Shown: positions 1-8,904, numbered from the stretch's first letter. The stretch: 64,000 nt of DNA from Prauserella alba (GCF_024171735.1 NZ_JAMTCH010000005.1:620001-684000); one strand, 5' to 3'. Numbers and translations: made by a program. Notes: generated by a model not told the origin, from the letters alone.

Positions 1-384
1 CGAGGACCCGACGCCCCTCGCGGCCGCTCGGCCCGGATAGTCGCCCCACCGGTGTTCGTCGTCCATGGCGGTGACCAGGACGGGCTTCCGCTCGCGCATC
101 GCCTGCATCGCCGGGCCGTCCTCGGCGGCGTACTGCAACTCCTCCAGGTCGGAGTACTCGGCCTCGGAGCGGAGCAGGGAGATCGGCCCGCCGTCGCGCA
201 CCACCGTCACCCCGCACGCGTCGACGTCGTCGGCAGCCTGGACGGCGAGCGTCGCGGTCTTCCAGATCACCTCGTCGATGGCGTCGGTGCTGAGCATGAT
301 CTTGGGCAGCGTGCCCAGTCCTGCCACCATGTCGGCGACAGTCGTCGGTACGGGCTCCTCGCCGGCACTGTCCGGTGCGTTCAT
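1..384 (-). CDS. GAF-domain regulatory protein (3' end cut by window edge)
   Basis: The reading frame starts at an ATG and runs off the left edge, leaving the first 128 residues. A hydrophobic GAF-like pattern is visible, including WKTATLAVQAAD, GVTVVRDGG, LQYAAEDGPAMQA and VLVTAMDDEHRWGDYPG, as in actinobacterial GAF proteins that often end in an RNA-binding ANTAR domain. The C-terminal half lies outside the window, so ANTAR cannot be confirmed. A GGAGG ribosome site sits 8 nt before the ATG. The gene is 24 nt downstream of the STAS gene on the same strand, so the two probably form a stress or antitermination signalling pair. Confidence 0.7.
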   Translation of the reverse strand, partial: MNAPDSAGEEPVPTTVADMVAGLGTLPKIMLSTDAIDEVIWKTATLAVQAADDVDACGVTVVRDGGPISLLRSEAEYSDLEELQYAAEDGPAMQAMRERKPVLVTAMDDEHRWGDYPGRAAARGVGSS

Positions 385-408
385 CCGCGTGGTCCTCCAG
401 CCACCGTC

Positions 409-807
409 CTACTGCTGCTGTGCGCTCGTGGTGCCGGACGACGGGTCGGCCGCGACCAGGTGCTCGAGTCGCGCAGCGAGTAGCCCGCGCTCGACCGCAC
501 GCGCACCACCCGAGACTACGTGCAACTCGATGCCCAGCAACGTCGCACGGTCGGCGGCTTTGGCGAGCAGCTGCAACCCGTCGACGCACAGGAAGGTGAC
601 CGCGCTGAGGTCGATGATCAGTGGGTCGGCCGTTTCGTCGAGCCGGCCGAGGATCGTGTCGGCAAGGGCCGGCACGGAGAGCTGGTCGACCTCGCCTTCG
701 AGACGGAGCACGTCCCGGCCGCGGGTCTCGGAGCGGGGAGCCGGCGGCACCGACGAGCCGGCCGACTGCGGAAACGGCGCGTTTCCTTCCGAGGGGAAGA
801 CGGACAA
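409..807 (-). CDS. STAS-domain protein (anti-sigma factor antagonist-like)
   Basis: The protein of about 132 residues carries a STAS fold: LRLEGEVDQLSVPALADTI is the first strand and helix, and DLSAVTFLCVDGLQLL is the loop that in classical antagonists holds the phosphorylated serine (DSSG). Here that loop reads C-V-D-G, so an aspartate replaces the serine. The TTG at 807 was chosen because AAAGGAGA lies 5 nt upstream. An ATG at 864 in the same frame has no ribosome site and would add 19 poorly patterned residues. It is followed by the GAF gene on the same strand. A role in partner-switch control of a sigma factor is inferred from the family. Confidence 0.72.
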   Translation of the reverse strand: MSVFPSEGNAPFPQSAGSSVPPAPRSETRGRDVLRLEGEVDQLSVPALADTILGRLDETADPLIIDLSAVTFLCVDGLQLLAKAADRATLLGIELHVVSGGARAVERGLLAARLEHLVAADPSSGTTSAQQQ

Positions 808-864
808 CAGGTCTCCTTTCGGATGCCTTGGCAGGCAGCCGCGGAGCGCCTTGTCCGAACACAT

Positions 865-1187
865 GAGCCGTCAGGACGGATGGGTCGTCGTACACCGGGA
901 ACGGCACGGCCAGCGGCCACCCGCAATGGGTGGTGAGCCGGCTGGCGTTTTCAACCGTCCCCTGCATTGTAGCGCACCGACTCCTGGTGACGGTCGGTGT
1001 CGGAGCCGTTGCCCGGACCGAGCGGGTCGGAAAGCGGGCGGGCAGGCGGATACCGGGTGGGCACGGGGGCACCGGAGCAGTGGGCGGGTGCCGCGGGAGT
1101 CGGGTGCCGCTGTGTCCGGTGCCGCTGTGTCCGGTGCCGCTGTGTCAGGACCGCGGTTTCAGGTACCGCCGTGGAGTGCTTCCGGAC
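865..1187. other. Intergenic stretch with a short tandem repeat
   Basis: No convincing gene is seen between the STAS gene and menA. The only structure noticed is a 15-bp unit (GTGCCGCTGTGTCCG) repeated three times at 1104-1148. The promoter for the leftward STAS/GAF pair should lie near its left end. Confidence 0.5.
1104..1148. repeat. 15-bp direct repeat, three copies
   Basis: GTGCCGCTGTGTCCG starts at 1104 and 1119 and, with changes in the last two bases, at 1134. It lies just downstream of menA in noncoding DNA. No function is evident. Confidence 0.75.
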
Positions 1188-2060
1188 TCAGGAGAAGGCC
1201 AGTGCTCCCCCGGCGAGGACGGCCCACGCCAGCATCGCCAGGCCGGTGTCGCGCAGTACGGGGACCAGGTCCAGACCGGTGCGCCCGCCCGCGACCACCC
1301 GGACCGGATTGATCAGCAGCAACACGGCAGCCAGCGCGACGAACGCGAGCGGATGCGCCAGCCCGAGCGCCACCGTCACCACGACCGACACCGCGGCCAG
1401 TGCGACGTAGAGCCAGCGTGAACGCGGATCCCCGAGCAGTACTGCCAAGGTGCGCTTGCCGGATTCGAGGTCGGTCGGGATGTCGCGCAGGTTGTTGGCC
1501 ACCAGCACCGCCGACGACAGCGCGCCCACCGCGACCGCGCAGCCCAGCGCCTCCCAGCTGAGCGTGCCCGCCTGCACGTACACGGTGCCCAGCACGGCGG
1601 CCAGCCCGAAGAACACGAACACGGTGACCTCGCCGAAGCCCTTGTAGCCGTACGGACTGCGCCCGCCGGTGTAGAACCACGCCGCGGCCAGGCACATGCC
1701 GCCGAGCAGCAGGAGACGCCAGTGCCCCGTTGCGACCACCAGCGCCAGGCCGAACACCGCGGCCGCGGCCAGGCAGGTCACGGCCGCCGTCAGCACCTGG
1801 ATCGGCAGCGCCGCGCCCGAACCGACCAGCCGCAGCGGGCCGACGCGGTCGGCGTCGGTGCCGCGCACACCGTCGGAGTAGTCGTTGGCGTAGTTGACGC
1901 CGACGATCAGCGCCAGGGCCACCAGCAGTGCCAGCAGGGTCCGCCACCACGAGAACGCCCCCAGCTGGGCGGCCACGCCCGCACCCGCGAGGACGGGTGC
2001 GACGGCGTTGGGCAGCGTGCGCGGACGTGCGCCTTCGATCCACTGTGCGACTGTCGCCAT
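1188..2060 (-). CDS. menA: 1,4-dihydroxy-2-naphthoate polyprenyltransferase
   Basis: MenA joins 1,4-dihydroxy-2-naphthoate to a polyprenyl diphosphate in the membrane, giving demethylmenaquinone. The 290-residue protein has about eight hydrophobic segments. The UbiA-family aspartate motifs are NYANDYSDG (near residue 70) and [18 protein letters not shown] (near 200). ATG 2060 is used because the frame upstream of it runs into an intergenic palindrome; an ATG at 2069 is also possible. The gene lies in the men neighbourhood with menE, menB and menD, as in M. tuberculosis (Rv0534c). Confidence 0.93.
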   Translation of the reverse strand: MATVAQWIEGARPRTLPNAVAPVLAGAGVAAQLGAFSWWRTLLALLVALALIVGVNYANDYSDGVRGTDADRVGPLRLVGSGAALPIQVLTAAVTCLAAAAVFGLALVVATGHWRLLLLGGMCLAAAWFYTGGRSPYGYKGFGEVTVFVFFGLAAVLGTVYVQAGTLSWEALGCAVAVGALSSAVLVANNLRDIPTDLESGKRTLAVLLGDPRSRWLYVALAAVSVVVTVALGLAHPLAFVALAAVLLLINPVRVVAGGRTGLDLVPVLRDTGLAMLAWAVLAGGALAFS

Positions 2061-2112
2061 GAACCGCATTCTTTCGCGAGCCGTGTGCACCCCCGTCGGC
2101 AGGCCGGGCGTA

Positions 2113-2165
2113 GCCCCCGGGGGCACTTTGGTTGCATTCAACGCAACCAAAGTGCCCTTGGGGGC
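2113..2165. repeat. 53-bp palindromic repeat, copy 1
   Basis: Two 23-bp arms flank a 7-nt centre (ATTCAAC). The core is GGGCACTTTGGTTGC with its complement on the other side. The arms differ at a dinucleotide next to the outer GCCCCC. Three further copies are at 7434, 9010 and 28934. It lies between divergent menA and the esterase gene. It could fold as a strong hairpin in either strand. Confidence 0.95.
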
Positions 2166-2291
2166 AATTCAGCGCCCTCCCTCCGCCCGGCCATCGCCAA
2201 CTCTGCTGGCACGCCGCCCGGCGCGTACGGTCATGATCGTCCGACCTCACGCAGCGCGAATCCGCGTTCCGACACCCCGGAGTCGACTCTG

Positions 2292-3245
2292 ATGCGCCTT
2301 CCCGAACGGGTCATCCCCCTGTATCTCCGTGTCGCCGGCAGAAATCGCGTGTTCCGCTCCCCCGGACGGGCCCAAGCCCACGTCGACCGCCTGGCGCTGC
2401 GGCCCCGTCCTTACGCACCGCCGCGTCGGCTCGGGTCCCCGGTGACCGTTGACGTATCGCGCCGCGACGGCTGGCCGGTTTACCGCGTACGCCCCGCGGG
2501 CGCCCGGCCCCGGGGATCGGTGGTGTACATCCACGGCGGAGGCTGGGTGAACGAGATCGCCGCGGCGCACTGGCGGCTGGTGGCCCAGATCGCCGCCGAG
2601 GCCCGGACCACGGTGGTGGTGCCGATCTACCCGCTGGTCCCGTTCGGCACGGCGGACGCGGTGGTGAACGCCGTCGCCGACCTCGTCCGGGAGATGGGCG
2701 AGGTGCACGGGGAGGTACGACTCGCCGGTGACTCCGCCGGGGGCCAGATCGCGCTGTCCGCTGCGATGGTGCTGCGTGACCAACACAGCGTCACCCTGCC
2801 GAGGACCCTGCTCATTTCGCCGGCGCTGGATCTGTCCTGGTCGAATCCGCGGATCCCGCAGGTCCAGCCCCACGATCCCTGGTTGGCGGTGCCTGGCGGA
2901 CGCGTGCTCTCGGACCGCTGGCGCGGCGAGCTGCCCACCGAGGATCCCCGCGTGAGCCCACTCGCCGGGGAGCTGGCGCGGCTCGGTCCGCTCACCGTCT
3001 TCACCGGCACCCACGACATCCTCAACCCGGACGCGCACCTGTTGCGGGACCGCGGGAGAGCGGCGGGGGTCGAGACGGAGTTCCACGAGGGGGAGGGGCT
3101 TGTGCATGTCTACCCGCTGCTGCCCACCCGCACGGGCGAGTCCGCGAGGTCGATCATCGTCCGGCGCCTGACGGCCGGATCATCGTCGAACGGGCCGGAG
3201 CACGGCGAGCGTTCGCCGGGGTCGACGAGCATCCGGATGCCTTAG
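2292..3245 (+). CDS. Alpha/beta-hydrolase, hormone-sensitive-lipase-type esterase
   Basis: The 317-residue protein has the HSL/acetyl-esterase features: the oxyanion-hole motif YIHGGGW near residue 78, the nucleophile motif GDSAGG near 152, the catalytic aspartate in TGTHDILNPDAH and the histidine in GLVHVYPLL. It should hydrolyse short-chain esters. The substrate is unknown. The ATG at 2292 follows a GGAG about 9 nt upstream. It is divergent from menA and convergent with menE, so it probably has its own promoter. No link to menaquinone synthesis can be shown. Confidence 0.85.
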   Translation: MRLPERVIPLYLRVAGRNRVFRSPGRAQAHVDRLALRPRPYAPPRRLGSPVTVDVSRRDGWPVYRVRPAGARPRGSVVYIHGGGWVNEIAAAHWRLVAQIAAEARTTVVVPIYPLVPFGTADAVVNAVADLVREMGEVHGEVRLAGDSAGGQIALSAAMVLRDQHSVTLPRTLLISPALDLSWSNPRIPQVQPHDPWLAVPGGRVLSDRWRGELPTEDPRVSPLAGELARLGPLTVFTGTHDILNPDAHLLRDRGRAAGVETEFHEGEGLVHVYPLLPTRTGESARSIIVRRLTAGSSSNGPEHGERSPGSTSIRMP

Positions 3246-3257
3246 CACGCAGGAAGT

Positions 3258-4562
3258 TCAGTCCTCGAAGACGGCGCGGACCGCGGCACGGTCGACCTTG
3301 CCCGGGCCGATCAGCGGCAGTTCCGGCACGTATCGCAACAGCTTCGGCACAGCGGCGCGGCCGAGCCGTTCGCGGACGAGCGCACGCAGCTCCTCGTCGA
3401 GATCGCCGCGCGCCTGCGGCGGAGGCCGGTCGCCGGGCGCCTCATCACCGGATGCCGGGTCGGCGGATTCCGGCACGGCCGGTTCCGGCACGATCACGGC
3501 CGCGATCCGCTCGCCCCACTCGACGTCCGGCAGCGCCACGACACAGGCCGCGCGGACCTGCGAGTGGGCGGTCAGTGCCGCTTCGACACCGGCCGCGGGA
3601 ACCTTCACGCCGCCCGTGTTGAGCATGTCGTCGATCCGGCCGAGGACCACGAGGGAACCGTCGTCGTGGAACGAGCCGACGTCGTTGGTGCTCAGCCAGC
3701 CGTCGGCCGTGAACGCCTTCGCGGTGAGATCGGGGCGCAGCCGGTAGCCGTGGGTGAGCGTCGCGCCCGAGAGTTCGATGCGGTCGCCCTCGCCGAGCCG
3801 GACGGACACGCCTTCCAGCGGAAAGCCGTCGTACACGCAGCCGCTGGCGGTCTCGCTCATGCCGTACGACGACACGGCGTGCACCCCGGCGTCCGCTGCG
3901 CGCCGGGCCAGTTCGTCGTCGAGCCGGGCACCGCCCAGCACGATCGCGTCGTAGGCCGCGGCCGCCTCCACCGCCTCGGGGCCCGCGGCGAGCAGCCGCG
4001 CGAGCTGGGTCGGCACGAGCGCCGTGTAGTACGGCCCTTCGGAATGCGGGCCGGGCGCGCCGACCAGGTCGCGGGTGGCGGCGGCGAAAGCGTCGGGGCG
4101 GAATCCCTCCGCGATGTCCAGCGTCGTCGGCGCGGCGCCCGCGAGCTGGGCGCGCGTGAGGACCTGCAGCCCGCCGACGTAGTTCGCCGGCGTGGCGAGC
4201 AGCCAGCGGCCGGGGCCGCCGAGCCGGGAGTGCGTGGCGCGCGCCGACGCCAGCAGCGCCGACGCCGACAGCAGCACGCCCTTCGCCTCGCCGGTCGACC
4301 CGGACGTCGGGATGATCACCGCGGTGTCCGGTTCGACGGGCTCGCCGGGGGCCATCGCCTCGCGCAGACTCTCGGCCCGCGGGCTGCGCGGATCCAGCGG
4401 CAGCAGCGTCTCGCCGCCGTCGAGGGCGCCGCGCAACGCCTCGTGGAGCTCGGCGACCGACGCGGGCGACCCGTCCGTGAACACGACCTGCACCGCACCA
4501 GCGTAGGCCCTGCCGTGGCGGACGGTGTTCACGAGCCGATCCACCCGGACGCGATCGGCCAC
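3258..4562 (-). CDS. menE: o-succinylbenzoate-CoA ligase
   Basis: MenE activates o-succinylbenzoate to its CoA thioester using ATP. The 434-residue protein shows the adenylate-forming signatures: phosphate-binding TSGSTGEAKGV near residue 90, YGMSETASG near 235, the STNDVGSFHDDGSLVVLGR hinge region, and the C-terminal lysine in LPLIGPGKVDR. It is shorter than general acyl-CoA ligases, as usual for actinobacterial MenE. A Pro/Asp-rich insert (near 375-395) lengthens the C-terminal domain. It is transcribed in the same direction as menB and menA but is separated from menB by about 135 bp. Confidence 0.93.
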   Translation of the reverse strand: MADRVRVDRLVNTVRHGRAYAGAVQVVFTDGSPASVAELHEALRGALDGGETLLPLDPRSPRAESLREAMAPGEPVEPDTAVIIPTSGSTGEAKGVLLSASALLASARATHSRLGGPGRWLLATPANYVGGLQVLTRAQLAGAAPTTLDIAEGFRPDAFAAATRDLVGAPGPHSEGPYYTALVPTQLARLLAAGPEAVEAAAAYDAIVLGGARLDDELARRAADAGVHAVSSYGMSETASGCVYDGFPLEGVSVRLGEGDRIELSGATLTHGYRLRPDLTAKAFTADGWLSTNDVGSFHDDGSLVVLGRIDDMLNTGGVKVPAAGVEAALTAHSQVRAACVVALPDVEWGERIAAVIVPEPAVPESADPASGDEAPGDRPPPQARGDLDEELRALVRERLGRAAVPKLLRYVPELPLIGPGKVDRAAVRAVFED

Positions 4563-4698
4563 GGCCCCGACACCGTCACGCCATTGGCAATCGCCGGTCG
4601 ACCCCGGCCGGGGCGAACGCCAGGCCGGGGCGTGACCGGCGGCTGCGGTGCCACCCGCGCCTCGGAGCGGCCCGGACGCGTGCGGAACCGCCGCCGGG

Positions 4699-5622
4699 TC
4701 AGTAGGAGTACGGGTGGTCCGTCCAGTCAGGCTCGCGTTTCTCGAGGAACGCGTCCCGGCCTTCGACCGCCTCGTCCTGCATGTACGCCAGCCGGGTCGT
4801 CTCGCCCGCGAACAGCTGCTGGCCGACGAGACCGTCGTCGATCAGGTTGAACGAGTACTTGAGCATGCGCTGGGCCGTCGGCGACTTGCCGAGCACCGTC
4901 AACCCCCACCGCAGGGCGGTCGACTCCAGCTCGGCGTGCGGCACGGCCTTGTTGATCGCGCCCATCGACTCGGCGTCGGCTGCCGAGTACGCCTCGCCGA
5001 GGAAGAAGATCTCCCGCGCCTTCTTCTGCCCGACCTGCCGCGCCAGGTAGGCCGAGCCGAACCCGCCGTCGAACGACCCGACGTCGGCGTCGGTCTGTTT
5101 GAACCGGCCGTGCTCGGCCGAGGCGAGTGTGAGGTCGCACACCACGTGCAGCGAATGCCCGCCGCCCGCGGCCCAGCCCGGAACCACCGCGATGACGACC
5201 TTCGGCATGAACCGGATCAGCCGCTGCACCTCGAGGATGTGCAGTCGGCCCGCGCGCGCAGGGTCGACCGTGTCGGACGTCTCCCCGCTCGCGTACTGAT
5301 ACCCGGCCCTGCCCCGAATACGCTGGTCACCACCGGAGCAGAACGCCCAGCCGCCGTCCTTGGGCGACGGGCCGTTGCCCGTGATGAGCACACAACCGAC
5401 GTCGGAGCGGGTCCGGGCGTCCTCCAACGCCCGGTACAGCTCGTCGACGGTGTGCGGGCGGAAGGCGTTCCGCACGTCCGGGCGGTCGAACGCCACCCGG
5501 ACGACGTGCTTGCCCGAGCGGCTCTCCGTGGAACGGTGGTAGGTGATGTCGGTGAAGTCGAACCCCTCGACGGGCGTCCACGATGCCGGGTCGAACAGTT
5601 CGGATACCTGGGTGTCATGCAC
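4699..5622 (-). CDS. menB: 1,4-dihydroxy-2-naphthoyl-CoA synthase
   Basis: MenB is a crotonase-fold enzyme that cyclises o-succinylbenzoyl-CoA to dihydroxynaphthoyl-CoA. Key regions are visible: AFCSGGDQRIRG (oxyanion and substrate loop), VPGWAAGGGHSLHVVCD and QTDADVGSFDGGFGS with the conserved active-site aspartate. The GTG at 5622 gives 307 residues, the usual length. A -10-like TATTGT lies 7 nt upstream of that GTG, which suggests a leaderless transcript. The start regions of menB and menD are divergent with only 48 bp between them. Confidence 0.94.
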   Translation of the reverse strand: MHDTQVSELFDPASWTPVEGFDFTDITYHRSTESRSGKHVVRVAFDRPDVRNAFRPHTVDELYRALEDARTRSDVGCVLITGNGPSPKDGGWAFCSGGDQRIRGRAGYQYASGETSDTVDPARAGRLHILEVQRLIRFMPKVVIAVVPGWAAGGGHSLHVVCDLTLASAEHGRFKQTDADVGSFDGGFGSAYLARQVGQKKAREIFFLGEAYSAADAESMGAINKAVPHAELESTALRWGLTVLGKSPTAQRMLKYSFNLIDDGLVGQQLFAGETTRLAYMQDEAVEGRDAFLEKREPDWTDHPYSY

Positions 5623-5629
5623 GCCTGGG

Positions 5630-5635
5630 ACAATA
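5630..5635 (-). promoter_or_regulatory. Candidate -10 element of menB (leaderless)
   Basis: Read on the minus strand the hexamer is TATTGT, ending 7 nt before the menB GTG. That spacing would place transcription start at the start codon. The -35 region is weak. Confidence 0.35.
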
Positions 5636-5670
5636 GGCCGTTCCACCCGAACAGCCGAGGGGGCTCGCAC

Positions 5671-7377
5671 GTGAACCCTTCCACCGCACAGGCGAGGGTC
5701 ATCGTCGACGAGCTGGTGCGCAACACCGTGTCGCACGTCGTGCTGTGTCCTGGATCGCGCAACGCGCCCCTGTCGCTGGCGCTGTCGGACGCCGAGACGG
5801 CGGGCAAGCTGGCGCTGCACGTGCGCATCGACGAACGCGGCGCCGGATTCCTCGCACTGGGGATCGCGGCCCGCACCGGACGTCCCGTGGCGCTGGTGTG
5901 CACGTCCGGCACCGCAGCGGCCAACTTCCACCCCGCGGTGCTCGAGGCGGACCGCGCCGGGGTGCCGTTGATCGTGCTCACCGCCGACCGCCCGCCCGAA
6001 CTGCGGGCCGCCGGTGCCAACCAGGTCATCGACCAGCAGCACCTCTACGGCGGCGCGGTGCGCTACTTCGACGAACTCGCCGTCGCCGAACGGCGCGCCG
6101 GGCAGAACGCCTACTGGCGCAGTCAGATCTGCCGAGCCTGGAACGCGGCCTACGGCGAGTGGCGGTGTGGTCCGGTCCACCTGAACGTGCCGTTCCGCGA
6201 ACCGCTCGTGCCCGACACCGGCGACGGCGGTGGCGGCGCGGCCGGCGGCGTCGCAGGCGGTGCCGACTGGTACGAACCGCTCGACGGCAGGCCCCGCGGC
6301 GCGCGGTGGACCGAACTGCCCGAGTACGGCGCCCTGCCGTCGTTCGTGGTGCCCTCGGCGCGGCAGGGACTCGTCATCGCCTGCGACGCCGGGGTGCACG
6401 CCGCGAGCGAATGGGCCGCCGAACACGGCTGGCCCGTGCTGTCGGAGACCGGCGGACTCGGCCTGGGCGGTGACACGGCCATCCCGGGCGGCCCGTGGCT
6501 GCTGGGCGTCGAGGAGTTCCTGGCCGAGCACAAACCGGAACAGGTGCTGTGCATCGGCAGGCCAACCGTGTTCCGCCAGGTGCAGCGGCTGCTGTCGGAC
6601 CCGGCGGTCGAGGTGCTGCTCGTCCGCCCCGACGCCGACTGGCCGGCGCCCGCCCACAACGTGCGCCAGGTGGGGCAGTGGTTCGACGCGCCGACGAAAC
6701 CGTCCGATCCGGAGTGGCTCGCGCGCTGGCAGTGTGCGGACGCGGCGGCCGTCGAGGCGGTGCGCGACACGCTCGGCCGCGAGCCGTGGCCCAGCGGCCT
6801 GCGGGTCGCCGAGGAACTGGTGCACGGCCTGCCGCGGGATTCGCTGCTCGTGGTGGGTTCGTCGAACCCGGCGCGCGACGTCGCGCTCGTCGGCGGCAGG
6901 CGGCCCGACGTGCTGGTGCACCGCAACCGCGGCGTGGCGGGCATCGACGGCACCGTGTCGACCGCCATCGGCGCCGCCTGCGTGCACCGCGGCCCTTCGT
7001 ACGCCCTGCTCGGCGACCTGACGTTCCTGCACGACGGCAACGGCCTGCTCATCGGCCCCGCAGAGGACCGTCCCGACCTGGCGATCATCGTCGTCAACGA
7101 CGACGGCGGCGGGATCTTCTCGCTGCTGGAGCAGGGCGCGCCGGAACACCGCGACGGGTTCGAGCGGATCTTCGGCACGCCGCACGGCGCCGACCTCGCC
7201 GCGCTGTGCGCCGCGTACGGCGTGCCCCACCGCAGGGCCGACGACCTCGAACAGTTTCGCGCCGCGCTCGCCCCCGAACCGGGGCTGCGGGTCATCGAGG
7301 TACGGGCCGACCGCAGCCGCCACCGTGATCTGCACGCCGCACTGCGGGACGCGGTGACTGCGGCCGTCTCCCGCTGA
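5671..7377 (+). CDS. menD: 2-succinyl-5-enolpyruvyl-6-hydroxy-3-cyclohexene-1-carboxylate synthase
   Basis: MenD is a thiamine-diphosphate enzyme that joins isochorismate and 2-oxoglutarate, the committed step of menaquinone synthesis. The 568-residue protein has the N-terminal CPGSRNAPL and RIDERGAGFLALG motifs with the ThDP-activating glutamate. Its C-terminal ThDP/metal motif runs from GDLTFLHDGNG to NDDGGGIF. The GTG at 5671 follows a CGAGGGGG ribosome site. A Gly/Ala-rich patch near residues 190-205 is a linker. It heads a rightward series that includes the DUF3592 gene and mgtA, matching M. tuberculosis Rv0555-Rv0557. Confidence 0.95.
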   Translation: MNPSTAQARVIVDELVRNTVSHVVLCPGSRNAPLSLALSDAETAGKLALHVRIDERGAGFLALGIAARTGRPVALVCTSGTAAANFHPAVLEADRAGVPLIVLTADRPPELRAAGANQVIDQQHLYGGAVRYFDELAVAERRAGQNAYWRSQICRAWNAAYGEWRCGPVHLNVPFREPLVPDTGDGGGGAAGGVAGGADWYEPLDGRPRGARWTELPEYGALPSFVVPSARQGLVIACDAGVHAASEWAAEHGWPVLSETGGLGLGGDTAIPGGPWLLGVEEFLAEHKPEQVLCIGRPTVFRQVQRLLSDPAVEVLLVRPDADWPAPAHNVRQVGQWFDAPTKPSDPEWLARWQCADAAAVEAVRDTLGREPWPSGLRVAEELVHGLPRDSLLVVGSSNPARDVALVGGRRPDVLVHRNRGVAGIDGTVSTAIGAACVHRGPSYALLGDLTFLHDGNGLLIGPAEDRPDLAIIVVNDDGGGIFSLLEQGAPEHRDGFERIFGTPHGADLAALCAAYGVPHRRADDLEQFRAALAPEPGLRVIEVRADRSRHRDLHAALRDAVTAAVSR

Positions 7378-7433
7378 CCCGGCCCCGCGGGGGTGCCACG
7401 ACCCCGTGGAACGTCACCGGGCTTGTGGCAGGC

Positions 7434-7486
7434 GCCCCCAGGGGCACTTTGGTTGCATTCAACGCAACCAAAGTGCCCCTGGGGGC
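7434..7486. repeat. 53-bp palindromic repeat, copy 2
   Basis: This is the most regular copy: both 23-bp arms are exact complements around a 7-nt centre. It lies between menD and the DUF3592 gene and could act as a hairpin in the transcript joining them. Confidence 0.95.
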
Positions 7487-7577
7487 AACCACCAGGTGCG
7501 CCCACGGTTGCCGGGTTGTCTCTCCGGTGCGGGTGGTGAAGGGAGGCGGGCGGGAGGGAGAACTAGGATCACGTGCC

Positions 7578-8048
7578 GTGACCCCTTCCGATCCGCGCAG
7601 ACAGCGCGCGTGGCGTATCGGCGCGTGGGCCGTGCTCGGGCTCGCGCTGCTGATCACGCTCGAATGCGCCGTCCTGTCGGCGGGCGCGTGGGTCAACGAC
7701 CGCGACATCGCGGAGAACCACGGCGCCGCGGTCGCGCAGGTCGAACAGGTCACCTGGGACCGCACCCTCATCCGCTTCGACACCCCGGACGGCGAATCGC
7801 ACAACCCCGACCTGGGCGTGCTGTACCCGCAGGGGCTCAGCCAGGGACAGCTCGTGCGCGTCGAGTACGACACCACCGAACCGGACCTGGTGAAGGTCGC
7901 GGGCCGCACGTGGGTGCTCACCCTGCTCCCGACCGGCACGACGGCGCTGTTCACCTGGCTGGTCGCGGGTCCGCTGCTGTGGTTCCTCCGGCGGCGGGCG
8001 GGCGGGCGCATCAAGCCGCGCCGCCGCCGCAAACCCGCCCCGGCGTGA
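7578..8048 (+). CDS. DUF3592-type membrane protein
   Basis: The 156-residue protein has two membrane segments, near residues 14-38 (AVLGLALLITLECAVLSAGA) and 120-140 (TALFTWLVAGPLLWFL). Between them is a soluble beta-rich region of about 75 residues (VTWDRTLIRFDTPDGE, LVRVEYDTTEPDLVKVAG) typical of DUF3592, and the tail is rich in Arg and Lys. The function is unknown. Its place after menD matches M. tuberculosis Rv0556, so a link to quinone or envelope metabolism is possible but unproven. The GTG at 7578 was chosen because the frame upstream enters the palindromic repeat. Confidence 0.78.
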   Translation: MTPSDPRRQRAWRIGAWAVLGLALLITLECAVLSAGAWVNDRDIAENHGAAVAQVEQVTWDRTLIRFDTPDGESHNPDLGVLYPQGLSQGQLVRVEYDTTEPDLVKVAGRTWVLTLLPTGTTALFTWLVAGPLLWFLRRRAGGRIKPRRRRKPAPA

Positions 8049-8076
8049 CCGCGCGGGCGACGTCCCGGCGGCGCAC

Positions 8077-8904
8077 TCAGTCCCGGCAGGCCGCCCACCA
8101 GGTGAGGACCTCGTCGGCCACATCCGGTGCCGCCACGAGCACGCCGTCGAGCGGGAGGGTCGCATTGCTGCCGCGGCGGTCGAGCACCACGGCACCCGCC
8201 TCCACGGCGACCCCCAGCGCGCCAGCGACGTCCCATTCGCGGTACCCGTGCAGCACCGCGGCGACCGCGTGGCCGAGGGCGACCTGGGTGACCGCCAGTG
8301 CCGACGAGCCGAGCACCCGGGTGCCCGTGTGCGCGGCCGCGGCGCCCTCCAGGAACCGCGACAGGCCCGGCCACGCGTTGCCACCGCTCAGTTCGGTGCA
8401 CACGATCGACCCCGCCGTCCTGGTACGCGCCGGCATCTGCACGAGTGTGCCGTTGGCGCGCGCCCCGCGCCCACGTCCCGCGGTGTAGATCTGCCCGCGG
8501 TACGGGTCGGCAACCACGCCGACCACCGGACCGTCCGCGTCGACCAGCGCGAGACTGTACGAACACCAGGGGATGCCCGCGACGTAGTTGGCGGTGCCGT
8601 CGACGGGGTCGACCACCCAGCGGTACTCGGCGTCGCCGCAACCCGTGTCGTCCCCGTACTCCTCGCCGACCACGGGGATGTCGGGGAACTCCGCAGCCAG
8701 CACCCGGCGGGTGTGCCGTTCCAGGGTGCGATCGGTGTCGGTGACCCAGTCGAACGGCGATTCCTTCGTGGTCGGCCGGGCACCGCGACCCGCCGTCGCG
8801 GTGATCACGTCGGTGGCGTCGGTGGCGAGCCTGCCCGCCACCTCCAGGGCCTGGGAGAGCAGGCCGGGGTCGACCGGGCGCAGCGTTCGGGACGAGAGGG
8901 TCAT
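8077..8904 (-). CDS. Inositol monophosphatase-family phosphatase
   Basis: The 275-residue protein has the metal-dependent phosphatase motifs: VVGEEYG (metal-binding glutamates) near residue 70, WVVDPVDGTANYVAG near 88 and a C-terminal WDVAGAL. Family members dephosphorylate inositol-1-phosphate, histidinol phosphate or related sugars, and sequence alone does not choose among them. It is convergent with the DUF3592 gene. With mgtA next door, a role in inositol-lipid or mannolipid supply is a reasonable guess. The ATG at 8904 begins MTLSSRTL. Confidence 0.85.
   Translation of the reverse strand: MTLSSRTLRPVDPGLLSQALEVAGRLATDATDVITATAGRGARPTTKESPFDWVTDTDRTLERHTRRVLAAEFPDIPVVGEEYGDDTGCGDAEYRWVVDPVDGTANYVAGIPWCSYSLALVDADGPVVGVVADPYRGQIYTAGRGRGARANGTLVQMPARTRTAGSIVCTELSGGNAWPGLSRFLEGAAAAHTGTRVLGSSALAVTQVALGHAVAAVLHGYREWDVAGALGVAVEAGAVVLDRRGSNATLPLDGVLVAAPDVADEVLTWWAACRD

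Noticed and set aside
1722-2291. An upstream extension of the esterase gene to 1722
   Set aside because: It would run antisense through menA and the palindrome. The conserved esterase start lies at 2292.
4699-7335. An 878-residue minus-strand frame fusing an antisense of menD to menB
   Set aside because: Only the last 307 residues are MenB. The rest mirrors menD and has no protein features.
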